DNA of 64,000 nucleotides from Paenibacillus sp. Soil750 (GCF_001428045.1 NZ_LMSD01000034.1:431312-495311), one strand, 5' to 3'. Positions 51,758 through 60,964 are shown, counted from the first letter of the stretch. Translations and numbers: made by a program. The notes: generated by a model from the letters alone, not told the origin.

Positions 51758-52845
51758 AGATTTCCACGTGGCAGTTATTTTGGATGTTTACAACCTTAGA
51801 AATCTCGATGTCAATCTGGTTAACGATATCGCCAACGATTGAAATCGCTAAACAAGATGCTTGGATCTCAATTGCGATTGCGGGTTTGATTGGTCTATTC
51901 GTAACGATGATTTTAGTTCGAGTGAGTCAGAAACATGCTTCACACACGTTAGTGGAGTTTGCTCAAAAGTTATTTGGGAAGTGGGTTGGGAAGCTAATTA
52001 GTCTACTATATATTGTGGTTTGGTATTCTGTATGCGCCGATATATTACGCATATTTTCATTGTTCATTAAGCAGATTTTATTCCACGATACACCGGTTTG
52101 GAGTATCTCGGCTTTGATGATATCGGCAATGATCTATATAACCTACGCTGGCAGCGTCGAAGCCATAGCACGTTTCAGTGAATTGGCTGGACCCTTGATT
52201 CTTTTTGGCATTGTGATTACATTTGCATTAAATATACCTAATTTGCATCTATCGCTCATTCTGCCGATCTATGCGGATTCTGGTGTCCTACCGATTTTGA
52301 AAGGATCATTAGTAAATGCCTCTTTCCTTGGGGAATCCATGATGATTATGATGTTAACGCCATTTATCTCTAAGCCGGAAAAGCTGCTTAAACCGATTCT
52401 GTTATCCATTTGCATTCCATCTTTGCTTGCCATTATTGCCACAATGATGGTTATTTCAACGTTCGGCATACATATCGGTTCGAGCTTGTACTTTCCGTAT
52501 TTTGCTATGGTTCGATTCATTAATTATTTGGATTTTATTCAAAATATGGACGTCTGGATTGTGTTCATCTGGATTTTTTGCGTATTAGTAAAGTTGTCTA
52601 TTTACTTGTTCATCAACAGTTATGGAACTGCACAATTATTTGGAGTCAAGAAATGGCGGGGAATGATCGCAATAACTGCACCCGTCATTTTCGTTATTTC
52701 ATTAATTCCTGCAAATGTTTTTGGGATTTTAGATTATGCAAACTTAGTCTGGACTGATTTTGTTTTTCCTATTTTCATCGTCGGTCTTCCCTTAGTTTTT
52801 CTATTTGTTAGTCTTATTAAAGGGAGACATGTGCAAGAGGTGTGA
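51754..52845 (+). CDS. Spore germinant receptor B subunit, permease-like (GerAB/GerKB family)
   Basis: The 363-residue integral membrane protein has about ten helices. It begins ISTWQLFWMFTTLEISMSIWLTISPTIEIAKQDAWISIAIAGLIG, typical of the GerAB/amino-acid-permease superfamily. SFLGESMMIMMLTPFISKPEKLLKPILLSI is the conserved middle. This subunit probably binds the germinant amino acid. It overlaps the C-subunit gene by 4 bases and ends the operon. Confidence 0.92.
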   Translation: MKISTWQLFWMFTTLEISMSIWLTISPTIEIAKQDAWISIAIAGLIGLFVTMILVRVSQKHASHTLVEFAQKLFGKWVGKLISLLYIVVWYSVCADILRIFSLFIKQILFHDTPVWSISALMISAMIYITYAGSVEAIARFSELAGPLILFGIVITFALNIPNLHLSLILPIYADSGVLPILKGSLVNASFLGESMMIMMLTPFISKPEKLLKPILLSICIPSLLAIIATMMVISTFGIHIGSSLYFPYFAMVRFINYLDFIQNMDVWIVFIWIFCVLVKLSIYLFINSYGTAQLFGVKKWRGMIAITAPVIFVISLIPANVFGILDYANLVWTDFVFPIFIVGLPLVFLFVSLIKGRHVQEV

Positions 52846-52961
52846 CTGGTGGAATTGATGACGAATATAATTCGGAATGCATCTGTGACTTTATCACGGA
52901 TTTCCATTAGCTTTTATGCTAAGATGTTACGAAAAAAGCATTTTTTAAGGAGCTGATTCCG

Positions 52962-53639
52962 TTGATTCTCGCTGAACATCTAGCACGTATCATTTCAATA
53001 TTTCCTAGTTTGACAGACATCTCAGAACAGGATTGGAATCATGAAGGCATAAAGGTCATTGAAATGGTACCCAATTATATCATTGAAGAAGGACATTTTC
53101 TGGAGCACGTCGTGTTGATTTTGGATGGCACAGTCAGAATGTATAAAATAAGCACGAGTGGTCGGGAAATCACGATGTACAGGATTCAGAGCGGAGAATG
53201 TTGTCCATTGATGACCTCAAGTATTTTAGGTGAGACGGAATATGAAGCAACAGCATGCGTTGAAACGGCTGGGTTGGTGCTGTTGATTCCTTCGGGGATA
53301 TTTCGTGAATGGGTGGATCGCTATCGGAATTTCCGGCAATTCATCTTTAAATCATTCGCCAAACGGATTGTTGTTATGTCCAATTTGTTGGACAGCGTCA
53401 ATTTTAAATCCATTCGGGGACGAATTTCAGAATTCTTGATTCACATGACAGAAAAAAACGGGAATATCGATACTTTGCATATCACCCATGACTACTTGTC
53501 TGTTGAGCTCGGTACTGCCAGAGAGGTGATCAGTAGAACGTTGAAGGGACTTGAGAAGGAAGAAATTATTAAACTTTCAAGAGGGAAAATTACGATTGTA
53601 AATCGAGGGGCTCTTCAACGATATATGGAATTCAATTGA
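52962..53639 (+). CDS. Crp/Fnr-family transcriptional regulator
   Basis: The 225-residue protein has a cyclic-nucleotide-binding-like beta-roll (EEGHFLEHVVLILDGTVRMYKISTSGREITMYRIQSGECCPLMTSSIL), a long dimerisation helix and a winged helix (HITHDYLSVELGTAREVISRTLKGLEKEEIIKLSRGKITI). No Fnr-type cysteine cluster is present, so oxygen sensing by iron-sulfur is unlikely; the C-C in SGECCPL is in the effector region. The start is TTG with AAGGAG 10 bases upstream. The next gene is a small DUF2892 membrane protein, a typical partner regulated by such proteins. Confidence 0.87.
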   Translation: MILAEHLARIISIFPSLTDISEQDWNHEGIKVIEMVPNYIIEEGHFLEHVVLILDGTVRMYKISTSGREITMYRIQSGECCPLMTSSILGETEYEATACVETAGLVLLIPSGIFREWVDRYRNFRQFIFKSFAKRIVVMSNLLDSVNFKSIRGRISEFLIHMTEKNGNIDTLHITHDYLSVELGTAREVISRTLKGLEKEEIIKLSRGKITIVNRGALQRYMEFN

Positions 53640-53658
53640 AACGTTATTGATAAACCAA

Positions 53659-53682
53659 ACCACCCATTGGGTGGTTTTTTTA
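53659..53682 (+). terminator. Intrinsic terminator
   Basis: ACCACCCA/TGGGTGGT, a hairpin with almost no loop in the written pairing, so the real stem is probably 6-7 bp; followed by TTTTTT. Confidence 0.7.
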
Positions 53683-53793
53683 ATGGATTTCTGCTATGTG
53701 ACAAAGTTACGGTTCGATTTCAGTAACCCTGATATCATCATAACTGTAAGAACTTTATTACCACTCGCTAGATCAAGAAAGGAGACATATATC

Positions 53794-53985
53794 ATGAAAA
53801 ACGTTGGAGGAACAGACCGCGCCATCCGCATTATAATAGGAATCGCCTTATTATCTTTGTTTTACGTACTTCCAGGCTATTGGAAATTAGTAGGACTGAT
53901 TGCCGTACCACTTCTGATTACTGGTTTGGCACAGAAATGTGGTATCAATAAATTATTGGGTCGTAATACTTGTAGGATCAGATAA
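53794..53985 (+). CDS. DUF2892 (YgaP-type) small membrane protein
   Basis: The 63-residue protein starts MKNVGGTDRAIRIIIGIALL (N-V-G-x-x-D-R-x-I-R motif), has two hydrophobic helices and ends LLGRNTCRIR, with Cys in LAQKCGINKLLGRNTC. These features define DUF2892, seen alone or as the tail of rhodaneses. ATG 53794 has AAAGGAG 8 bases upstream. A TGTGACAAAGTTAC half-palindrome at about 53696 may be the Crp/Fnr site. Terminators bracket the gene. Confidence 0.85.
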   Translation: MKNVGGTDRAIRIIIGIALLSLFYVLPGYWKLVGLIAVPLLITGLAQKCGINKLLGRNTCRIR

Positions 53986-54012
53986 ATACGACTCGAACAT
54001 TGTAGAGAGAGG

Positions 54013-54036
54013 GGGGCATGTTGCTGCCCCTTTTTT
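54013..54036 (+). terminator. Intrinsic terminator
   Basis: GGGGCA/TGCCCC stem with TGTTGC loop, followed by six T. Confidence 0.75.
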
Positions 54037-54139
54037 ATATAATGGATCAGTTTATGAATATTTAAGAATTGCTTTAGAAGGAGTTAACTTCAATTGATTA
54101 TCTTAAAGGTAAGAAGATATCAAGGGAGATTCTAACAGA

Positions 54140-54661
54140 ATGAAAAACTTTTCGATGACCAAGAAAAAATGGATGCTGAGCTTACATATCTTATTCGCAG
54201 CCATCATGTTAGGGACAAGTGTGACGTTTCTCATTCTGAGCATAACAGTCGCGAGCACTAGTGATTCGGGGTTAGTACTCTCGTGTTACAAAGCCATGCA
54301 CGTATTAGCCGGAACTTCTTTACGAGCATCAGTGATTGGGACCATCGTGACAGGTGTGCTATTATCGCTGGGGACTCACTGGGGTTTGGTAAAATACTAT
54401 TGGATCATCGCCAAAGAAGTGCTTACAGTTGTCGCGGTTATCGTAGGTCCCATAGGTATGTACATTTGGACGTTGAAAGGAATATCCATGTTAACTGAAG
54501 TTGGAGGAGAAAGTGCGAACCAAGGTGCATACGTTTCCAACATGCTATGGTTATTTATAGGCATAGGACTTCAGTTACTCTCATTAATCGCGATGTATCT
54601 ACTATCGGTGTTTAAGCCTTGGGGGAAGCGGAAAAAAGTTAGAAATAAAGTTTTAAAATGA
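54140..54661 (+). CDS. DUF2269-like integral membrane protein
   Basis: The 173-residue protein has four hydrophobic segments (about 10-35, 60-85, 90-110, 135-160). LHILFAAIMLGTSVTFL, LRASVIGTIVTGVLLSLGTHWGLVKYYWIIAKEVLTVVAV and GIGLQLLSLIAMYLLSVFKPWGKRKK give the DUF2269-like pattern, with a His in helix 1 and HW in the second loop. Function is unknown. A stand-alone gene with no ribosome site stronger than GGGAG (about 12 bases upstream). Confidence 0.72.
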   Translation: MKNFSMTKKKWMLSLHILFAAIMLGTSVTFLILSITVASTSDSGLVLSCYKAMHVLAGTSLRASVIGTIVTGVLLSLGTHWGLVKYYWIIAKEVLTVVAVIVGPIGMYIWTLKGISMLTEVGGESANQGAYVSNMLWLFIGIGLQLLSLIAMYLLSVFKPWGKRKKVRNKVLK

Positions 54662-54780
54662 ATAGGACTCTGAGAATATTTTTTTCACAACTTGCAGTGT
54701 TCGACAGTTTATTTATGACCGACTCCGTATACTAAAAAAGAATACAGATAAATATGTATCTTTTGGCGGAGGTAATATTC

Positions 54781-55905
54781 ATGATTATAGTTCCTACGGC
54801 CCTATGCCAACCGGGTATGCGGATTGGTAAAGCCGTTATGTCCGAACATGGACGAGTCATGCTTGGACATCGCGTTGAACTTACACAATTTATGATTAAA
54901 AAATTAGTCCAAATGGGACTTGATTTCTTGTATATCGAAGATAAGGAAACGGAAGATATCCCCATTGAAGATTCGATTCATGAGGATACCCGCGCTTTGT
55001 TGCGGATGGCATTGTCTAAAATTTATACAAAATTCAGCGCAACTTCACCATTGGGAGGAACGACGAACGCCACAGAAATATCGCGGCTACTATTCGAGGG
55101 TATTTCAAAAGTGCTTGATGATATGAATAAAGGGAGAAAAGATCTCGTCTCCATCACCACATTAAATATGGCTCCGGCAACCACATTGGAACAGCACTTC
55201 TGCCAGAATGCGATCAATGTATGTGTCTATGCGACTAAACTTGGCATGCTTCAGGGGTACTCACACAAAGAGTTAATTGAATTAGGATTAGGAGCATTGC
55301 TCCATGATGTAGGGAACATCCAGATTCCTTCTAAGTTATTATTAAGTAGTTCAAAACTGTCTGCGAGCGAGTATATAGAAATTCAGCGACATACAGAATT
55401 AGGATTTAACATGCTCAAGCAGGAAATCGGGATCCCTTTGCTGAGTGCCATCTGTGCGTTACAGCATCATGAGCGGATTGATGGGAGCGGTTATCCTAAC
55501 CATCTCAAGGGGGTGGAGATACATGAGTATGCTCGGTGGATTGGCATGCTCGATTCGTATGATGCCATGACCCATCCGAGGGCTTATCGGAATTCCATTG
55601 CACCTCATTATGCTTTGGAAATTCTTTATGCGAATGCCGGAAGTTTATATGACATTAAAAAAGTAACCCAATTTCGAAATAAGGTGGCCATATTCCCGGT
55701 AGGACAAGGTGTGAAGTTAAGCACAGGAGAAATTGGCGTCGTATGTCGACAAAATTCCTTCATACCATCTAGACCTGTTGTCAGGGTCCTTAAAAATGAG
55801 CGTGGAGAAAAGTTGAAAATACATTATGAAATTGATTTATCGCTTGCACTTCATGTAATGATCGATAATATTAGTGAGCGTGCCATATACTCTCGAGATA
55901 AATGA
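54781..55905 (+). CDS. HD-GYP domain phosphodiesterase
   Basis: The 374-residue protein has an N-terminal region to about residue 125 with no known domain. The HD-GYP part follows: LGALLHDVGNIQIPSKLLL with H175-D176, EIQRHTELGFNML, LQHHERIDGSGYPNHLKGVEIHEYARWIGMLDSYDAMTHPRAYR with H229-H230 and G237-Y238-P239. All listed metal and GYP residues are intact, so it probably degrades cyclic-di-GMP. There is no membrane segment. ATG 54781 has GGAGG 8 bases upstream; the in-frame ATG at 54754 has none. Confidence 0.9.
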   Translation: MIIVPTALCQPGMRIGKAVMSEHGRVMLGHRVELTQFMIKKLVQMGLDFLYIEDKETEDIPIEDSIHEDTRALLRMALSKIYTKFSATSPLGGTTNATEISRLLFEGISKVLDDMNKGRKDLVSITTLNMAPATTLEQHFCQNAINVCVYATKLGMLQGYSHKELIELGLGALLHDVGNIQIPSKLLLSSSKLSASEYIEIQRHTELGFNMLKQEIGIPLLSAICALQHHERIDGSGYPNHLKGVEIHEYARWIGMLDSYDAMTHPRAYRNSIAPHYALEILYANAGSLYDIKKVTQFRNKVAIFPVGQGVKLSTGEIGVVCRQNSFIPSRPVVRVLKNERGEKLKIHYEIDLSLALHVMIDNISERAIYSRDK

Positions 55906-55918
55906 CAGCGGATATATG

Positions 55919-55970
55919 AAAAAGCAGAGGATAGGAAAGGGATAAATCCCTAATCTTACCTCTGCTTTTT
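55919..55970. terminator. Bidirectional intrinsic terminator
   Basis: AAAAAGCAGAGG/CCTCTGCTTTTT outer stem with an inner GGGA/TCCC pairing, between convergent genes. Confidence 0.88.
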
Positions 55971-55981
55971 GGTTTAACCGA

Positions 55982-56422
55982 TTAATCCGTAATATTTCTT
56001 GTATAATATTCAATAATGTCCTTACGTCGAATGATACCTAAGAAAACGCGATCCTTATCTACAACGGGAACAAAGTTCTGGTCAGCAGCTAGTGCTAACA
56101 TATCTTCCATATGTGCATCGATGGCGACGCACTCGTTATAAATTCGTTTTCGAATGTTGGTGACAGATACTTCATCCATGTTAACGAAGGACAGGCCGGG
56201 AGTGCACTTCAGTTTCCATAATAAATCTCCTTCGGATAAAGTGCCCACATATTTCCCTTCCTCATCGATAATTGGAATCGCTGTATAATGGCAAGCTTCC
56301 AGCCGCTCCATCGCTTCTTTCATCGAAGCCGACGTCGTCAGGTAAGATACTTTGTCTTTAGGTAGTAAAAACGATTTAATTTCCACTTTGTTTCGCTCCT
56401 TTTCATCCGGAATTAGTTTCAC
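55982..56422 (-). CDS. CBS-domain protein
   Basis: This is a 146-residue soluble protein of two CBS domains: VSYLTTSASMKEAMERLEACHYTAIPIIDEEGKYVGTLSEGDLLW and ECVAIDAHMEDMLALAADQNFVPVVDKDRVFLGIIRRKDIIEYY. The A-I-P-I-I-D-E-E-G and G-I-I-R-R-K-D-I motifs are typical of adenylate-binding or c-di-AMP-related CBS pairs. It resembles the Bacillus YkuL group. It may bind adenine nucleotides and control another protein; the partner is unknown. An in-frame ATG at 56422 starts the protein; the downstream end shares the terminator at 55919. Confidence 0.82.
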   Translation of the reverse strand: MKLIPDEKERNKVEIKSFLLPKDKVSYLTTSASMKEAMERLEACHYTAIPIIDEEGKYVGTLSEGDLLWKLKCTPGLSFVNMDEVSVTNIRKRIYNECVAIDAHMEDMLALAADQNFVPVVDKDRVFLGIIRRKDIIEYYTRNITD

Positions 56423-56631
56423 TATTTAATTAAAACATAAATCCGACCAAAAGAGTGCACAATTGACGAGTGTAATAAATGGAAATATGGAAACGTTTGA
56501 TTTTTTGTAACATTGGAGAAGCTCCATTCCATTATAAAAAAATGTAAATAAATTTCCAAATAACCCATTTCATACAGAACATTCCTACGATGCCCACGTC
56601 TAATTGAATAGGAATAAGCTGGGGGGATGAC

Positions 56632-56736
56632 ATGAGAAAATGGCTAATAGGCTGCACACTTTGCATAAGCATAGTGTTCGTTGTAGGTATTCATTTTAAG
56701 TCAACTTACTGCATTACTATTATTAATAAATGGTGA
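56632..56736 (+). CDS. Possible 34-residue membrane peptide
   Basis: A short frame starting ATG 56632 behind GGGGGG reads MRKWLIGCTLCISIVFVVG then HFKSTYCITIINKW and TGA. It has one hydrophobic helix and three Cys residues. It lies in an otherwise gene-free 350-base gap, 36 bases upstream of the DUF4309 protein. Coding is supported by the ribosome site and the sensible peptide composition only. It could be a small membrane peptide or the signal-sequence remnant of a lost gene. The rest of the gap (56423-56631) shows nothing recognisable. Confidence 0.4.
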   Translation: MRKWLIGCTLCISIVFVVGIHFKSTYCITIINKW

Positions 56737-56772
56737 AGTTATTTATCTTCAAAGGAGTGAGAGGGGAATCTG

Positions 56773-58062
56773 ATGACCAAAAAAGTTGTAGTGATCCTTA
56801 TCAGTGTGTTGATCGTAGGTTTAGGGTGTGGTTATTCAATAGCTAGTTTCACGACAAAGCCTGATACAGAGATAAGTCTGGAACCGACCACCACTCCTAA
56901 AGAAGAGAGTAAACCTACGCCAAATGTTGCACAAATAAGTGCGAATTTAAAGGATAGGGATACCTTATTGCGCATATTATCAAGAGTTCATGATAGCACA
57001 GAAGGATTCGAATATACGGAGAATCAGCTAAAGGAGCTTCAGGCAAATCCCGAAAACAAGGTGTACAGCAAGGTTCTGCAGAAATTCGTCCAATCAAGAC
57101 TAAACCAAGAAGTCACGTCATTTCAAACGATCAGTGACTCCGTAAATCCCCGTTCATTGCTCATAACGACTAACGATCAACATGCCTATATGGTTTATAT
57201 GAAAAAAGATTATTCTCATGATGGGATTTGGATCGTTAGTGGTTTTATGGATTATATGCCACAAGAGAATCAAATTAATGAGGTCTATACCTCAATTTCC
57301 CTAACGGAAGCACCTGGCGATGTAAAAGAGTGGGCACAATCCTTATTAAAACAGCCAGAGTGGAGAAAAGAATTTCGCACATTCGGAGATCGCACATATG
57401 CATTGATCAAGTCATCCTCGTCTTTTTCTGATTCGGTGGAGTTGGAGGAAGTCATGAATTCGGCCGGAGAAGTGTATATTTCCTACCAGACGTATCAATA
57501 TCCCGCGAATAGTAATATAGATCTGATCAATGATTATTTGTTGTTGGAATTAAAAGGACCAGGTATTAGGGACGTTATCTTTCAGAATACCTACTCCAAT
57601 TTCCCGCTTATAGGGGGGAAGGAGCCTGTTCCTGGAGATGAGGGAACGCTCTCACATTTGAAGGACAGTATTGTGTTGGATCAGAAATTCATGGAACTAG
57701 CTGCAATGGGTAAAATTCGCGGAGTCGAATATGGCATCGGTGCCACAGAGGCTGAAGTCATTGCAAAATGGGGTAAGCCTCATGAAATCGGTTCAAGGCA
57801 AGTCGAATACCAACAATGGAATAATTATCAATTATACTACTGGCCGCCAGACCACAAGATCGGTGCCATTCGTATTCTAGGAGCTTCGGTGCCGTACACG
57901 TTGGCCCAAATCAAGAAGTCGCTAGGAAACCCAACAAGTGAAGTGAATGGCGTAGACGGCATTTGGAGCTTACTGTACCAAGCAGGTGATTACGGATTGT
58001 ATGTTAATGCTACAACCCCAACTGGGCAAGTTGAATCCGTGATGTTAAAAAAGAACGAGTAG
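56773..58062 (+). CDS. Exported protein with C-terminal DUF4309-like domain
   Basis: The 429-residue protein has an N-terminal signal or anchor (MTKKVVVILISVLIVGLGCGYSIA; the LGCG could be a lipobox). A Thr/Pro/Glu linker (about 33-52) follows, then a long globular region. The C-terminus from about 315 has MELAAMGKIRGVEYGIGATEAEVIAKWGKPHEIG and AQIKKSLGNPTSEVNG, the repeated G-x-W-G-K-P / L-G-x-P motif of DUF4309 proteins. Role outside the cell is unknown. ATG 56773 has GAGGGG about 7 bases upstream. Confidence 0.75.
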   Translation: MTKKVVVILISVLIVGLGCGYSIASFTTKPDTEISLEPTTTPKEESKPTPNVAQISANLKDRDTLLRILSRVHDSTEGFEYTENQLKELQANPENKVYSKVLQKFVQSRLNQEVTSFQTISDSVNPRSLLITTNDQHAYMVYMKKDYSHDGIWIVSGFMDYMPQENQINEVYTSISLTEAPGDVKEWAQSLLKQPEWRKEFRTFGDRTYALIKSSSSFSDSVELEEVMNSAGEVYISYQTYQYPANSNIDLINDYLLLELKGPGIRDVIFQNTYSNFPLIGGKEPVPGDEGTLSHLKDSIVLDQKFMELAAMGKIRGVEYGIGATEAEVIAKWGKPHEIGSRQVEYQQWNNYQLYYWPPDHKIGAIRILGASVPYTLAQIKKSLGNPTSEVNGVDGIWSLLYQAGDYGLYVNATTPTGQVESVMLKKNE

Positions 58063-58106
58063 CTGAACTGAAGGAGTGGAGTTGGAATCAGTGAGGAGGT
58101 GCACAC

Positions 58107-59075
58107 TTGAAGGCAGTGATCTACACGAAATACGGCAGTCCGAATGAACTAATTTATACAGAAGCGGAAAAACCGCAGCCGAAAGATCACGAAGTATTAA
58201 TTAACGTACATGCGGCATCCATCAATTCATGGGACTGGGATCTGCTGCGAGGCACTCCGTTCTTAGTGCGAATCGGCGGCGTTCTAAAGCCCAAATACAC
58301 GATACTTGGAGCAGATATTGCAGGGCGTGTAGAAGCGGTGGGCAAAGAAGTAAAGCAGTTTGTTCCAGGAGATGACGTATTCGGAGATATTTCCGGCTGT
58401 AGTTGGGGCGGATTTGCAGAGTATGTGTGTGCTTCAGAAAAAGCATTGTCGCTGAAACCAGCTACGATCACCTTTGAAGATGCCGCGGCTATACCCCAAG
58501 CAGCTGTCCTCGCCTTGCAGGGTTTACAGGTCAAAGGACTTATACGGAACGGCAATAAGGTATTAATCAATGGTGCGGGTGGCGGTGTGGGGACATTTGC
58601 AATACAACTAGCCAAATTATTTGGAGCAGAAGTGACTGCAGTCGACAGTGCAACGAAACTGCCAAAGCTTCTAGCGCTTGGTGCAGACTATGTGATGAAT
58701 TATAGGAAAGAGGATTATACCATAAGTGGGAAAAAGTATGACGTTATTCTTGATGTTGTGGGTAATCGGTCGATATTCGACTGTAAACGTGCCTTAAGCT
58801 CGGATGGACGTTATGTGATGGTGGGAGGCACCATGCCTCGGATTTTTCAAATGATGTTCCTTGGACCCCTAATTTCATGGATAGGAACGAAGAAAATGGG
58901 ACTCTTAATCCATAAACCAAATCATACGGATCAAAATGAATTGATGGCGCTCTGGGAGACCGGCAAATTAGTACCTGTGATTGATCGTCAATATCCATTA
59001 GGTGATGTTGCAGAAGCTTTAAGATACTTTGGAGAAGGGCAGCACACCGGGAAAGTTATGATTCGTGTACGATGA
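58107..59075 (+). CDS. NAD(P)-dependent alcohol dehydrogenase / quinone oxidoreductase (MDR family)
   Basis: The 322-residue MDR protein starts MKAVIYTKYGSPNELIYTEAEKPQPKDHEVLINVHAASINSWDW and has GADIAGRVEAVGKEVKQFVPGDDVFGD, a GGGVGTFAIQLAKLFGAEVTAVD dinucleotide-binding motif and a typical C-terminus EGQHTGKVMIRVR. Zinc-ligand cysteines are missing, so it is a quinone-oxidoreductase-type enzyme rather than a zinc alcohol dehydrogenase. The start is TTG with AGGAGG 8 bases upstream. It is followed by dispersed hairpin copy C. Confidence 0.87.
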   Translation: MKAVIYTKYGSPNELIYTEAEKPQPKDHEVLINVHAASINSWDWDLLRGTPFLVRIGGVLKPKYTILGADIAGRVEAVGKEVKQFVPGDDVFGDISGCSWGGFAEYVCASEKALSLKPATITFEDAAAIPQAAVLALQGLQVKGLIRNGNKVLINGAGGGVGTFAIQLAKLFGAEVTAVDSATKLPKLLALGADYVMNYRKEDYTISGKKYDVILDVVGNRSIFDCKRALSSDGRYVMVGGTMPRIFQMMFLGPLISWIGTKKMGLLIHKPNHTDQNELMALWETGKLVPVIDRQYPLGDVAEALRYFGEGQHTGKVMIRVR

Positions 59076-59121
59076 AAAAAGGCTGATCTCAGTAGATTTC
59101 CTACTTGAGAACAGCCTTTTT
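59076..59121 (+). repeat. Dispersed terminator-like hairpin, copy C
   Basis: AAAAAGGCTG/CAGCCTTTTT outer stem with inner AGTAG/CTACT. Same design as copies at 8754 and 20351; here it separates two convergent genes. Confidence 0.75.
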
Positions 59122-59132
59122 ATGTTGAAACG

Positions 59133-59945
59133 TTACGTACGGCGCATGTAAGCAATAACCGTAATGGGTGCAAATATAGCCACAATGACGATAGCGCCGA
59201 AGAGTGAAATGGTGAGATCCCAACCTACCGTACCTTGATTCGCAAGCTGACGAACGGCAGAGACGAGGTGTGAGATCGGATTGATTTTAACAAACCATTG
59301 AAGCCAGTTCGGCATGGTATCAACAGGAACGAACGCGTTAGAAAGGAACGTAAGAGGAAAAAGGACGAGCATCGAGATCCCCTGAACGCTGGATGCTGTG
59401 CGAGCAATGACGCCAAAGAAAGCAAAAATCCAGCTGATCGCCCATGAGCAGAAAATGACAAGCAGCGCAGCGATCGCCACATTGGCCAACCCGCCTTCAG
59501 GTCGATATCCCATGATGAATCCCATAGAGAACGTTAATACGGTTGCAATAGTATACCGAATGGTATCGGCCAACAATGCGCCTGCAAGTGGCGCTATACG
59601 CGCAATTGGCAGTGATTTGAATCGGTCGAAGACGCCTTTATCCATGTCCTCTCGTAACTGGACGCCGGTCACGATGGAGGTTGTTATTACGGTCTGAACC
59701 AGAATACCTGGAATAATAACGGGTAAATAACTTACGACATCACCTGATATAGCTCCGCCGAAAATATAAGTAAACATCAGCGTGAAGATGATCGGTTGAA
59801 GTGTGACATCGAACAATTGCTCTGGTGTACGTCGAATCTTCAGAAGACCACGATAGGCCATTGTAAGGGAATTGCGAACGGACTGACGAAAGCTTGTGTG
59901 GTTTCTCAGATGGCGTTCGGAAACGGGTTTAATCGATACGCTCAT
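59133..59945 (-). CDS. ABC-2-type exporter permease (DrrB-like)
   Basis: The 270-residue inner-membrane protein has six helices: MAYRGLLKIRRTPEQLFDVTLQPIIFTLMFTYIFGGAI, PGILVQTVITTSIVTGVQLREDMDKGVFDRFKSLPIAR and LSNAFVPVDTMPNWLQWFVKINPISHLVSAVRQL. These are the conserved DrrB/ABC-2 stretches. It overlaps the ATPase gene by 4 bases. Together they form a daunorubicin-resistance-type exporter; the native substrate is unknown. Confidence 0.9.
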   Translation of the reverse strand: MSVSIKPVSERHLRNHTSFRQSVRNSLTMAYRGLLKIRRTPEQLFDVTLQPIIFTLMFTYIFGGAISGDVVSYLPVIIPGILVQTVITTSIVTGVQLREDMDKGVFDRFKSLPIARIAPLAGALLADTIRYTIATVLTFSMGFIMGYRPEGGLANVAIAALLVIFCSWAISWIFAFFGVIARTASSVQGISMLVLFPLTFLSNAFVPVDTMPNWLQWFVKINPISHLVSAVRQLANQGTVGWDLTISLFGAIVIVAIFAPITVIAYMRRT

Positions 59946-60964
59946 ACTCTTGCCTCCTGTTTGTTACTTGTTGGCGTAGACGTCTCTGTATCGTTCTCTT
60001 GTACGCCATGACCTGTAATCGTTAAAAATACTTCATCCAATGTTGGCTTCTGTACACTCATCTCAGCCAAGTGAATGCCTGCTTCGCGCAGGGAGATAAG
60101 AAGGTCAGTCACACGATCTGCATTCGCCATCGGAGCGGAGATCTTACCAGCTACAACTGTTGAAGCTACTTTCAGCACTTGCTCAACGGTTCTGCGAGCT
60201 TGTTCAATATCTAACGGATTTTGGACGCTAAGCTGCAAGGAGGAGGTACCGACAGAGGCTTTAAGCTCATCTACAGTTCCCTCAGCGACGACGCGCCCAC
60301 GATCGATGACGGCGATTCGGTCTGCGAGTTGGTCAGCCTCTTCCAGGTATTGTGTTGTAAGCAATATTGTTGATCCTGTGTCGACCAGTCGACGGATTGT
60401 ATCCCACATCTGAGATCGTGTCCGAGGGTCTAACCCTGTCGTAGGTTCGTCTAAGAAGATGAGTGGAGGCTGTGCAATAAGACTCGCGGCAAGGTCTAAT
60501 CGGCGTCTCATACCGCCAGAGAAATTTTTCAATGGCCGTTTCGCAGCTTCAGTTAGTCCAAATTCTTCTAGTAATTCGTCTGACTTTTGACGCGCCTCTT
60601 TGCGGCTTAACCCAAGAAGACGGGAGAAGATTATTAAGTTCTCAGTTGCGCTTAACGATTCATCGACAGACGCGTATTGTCCAGTCACCCCGATCAATTG
60701 ACGAACGATCTGTGACTCTTTCACAACATCGTAGCCGAAGATTTTGGCTGAACCTGCATCAGGTCTGAGAAGGGTAGCTAGCATATTGATTGTCGTCGTT
60801 TTCCCAGCACCATTCGGGCCTAGAACACCGTAAATTGTTCCTGCCTTCACATTCAAATTGACACCATCTACCGCGCGATTTTCTCCAAAAGTTTTGACAA
60901 GCCCATGTGCTTCAACGGCCCAATCACCTTGTTGTGCTAATCCTTTTCTTTGCAAAGAATCCAA
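59942..60964 (-). CDS. ABC exporter ATP-binding protein (DrrA-like)
   Basis: The 340-residue ATPase has Walker A GPNGAGKTTTINML, Q-loop TGQYASVDESLS, signature FSGGMRRRLDLAASL, Walker B PPLIFLDEPTTGLDP and H-loop LTTQYLEEADQLADRIAVID. A C-terminal extension of about 90 residues (LQLSVQNPLDIEQARRTVEQVL; PTLDEVFLTITGH) is typical of DrrA. TTG 60964 with AGGAGG 7 bases upstream is preferred to the longer frame from 61009. It overlaps the permease gene by 4 bases. Confidence 0.9.
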   Translation of the reverse strand: MDSLQRKGLAQQGDWAVEAHGLVKTFGENRAVDGVNLNVKAGTIYGVLGPNGAGKTTTINMLATLLRPDAGSAKIFGYDVVKESQIVRQLIGVTGQYASVDESLSATENLIIFSRLLGLSRKEARQKSDELLEEFGLTEAAKRPLKNFSGGMRRRLDLAASLIAQPPLIFLDEPTTGLDPRTRSQMWDTIRRLVDTGSTILLTTQYLEEADQLADRIAVIDRGRVVAEGTVDELKASVGTSSLQLSVQNPLDIEQARRTVEQVLKVASTVVAGKISAPMANADRVTDLLISLREAGIHLAEMSVQKPTLDEVFLTITGHGVQENDTETSTPTSNKQEARV

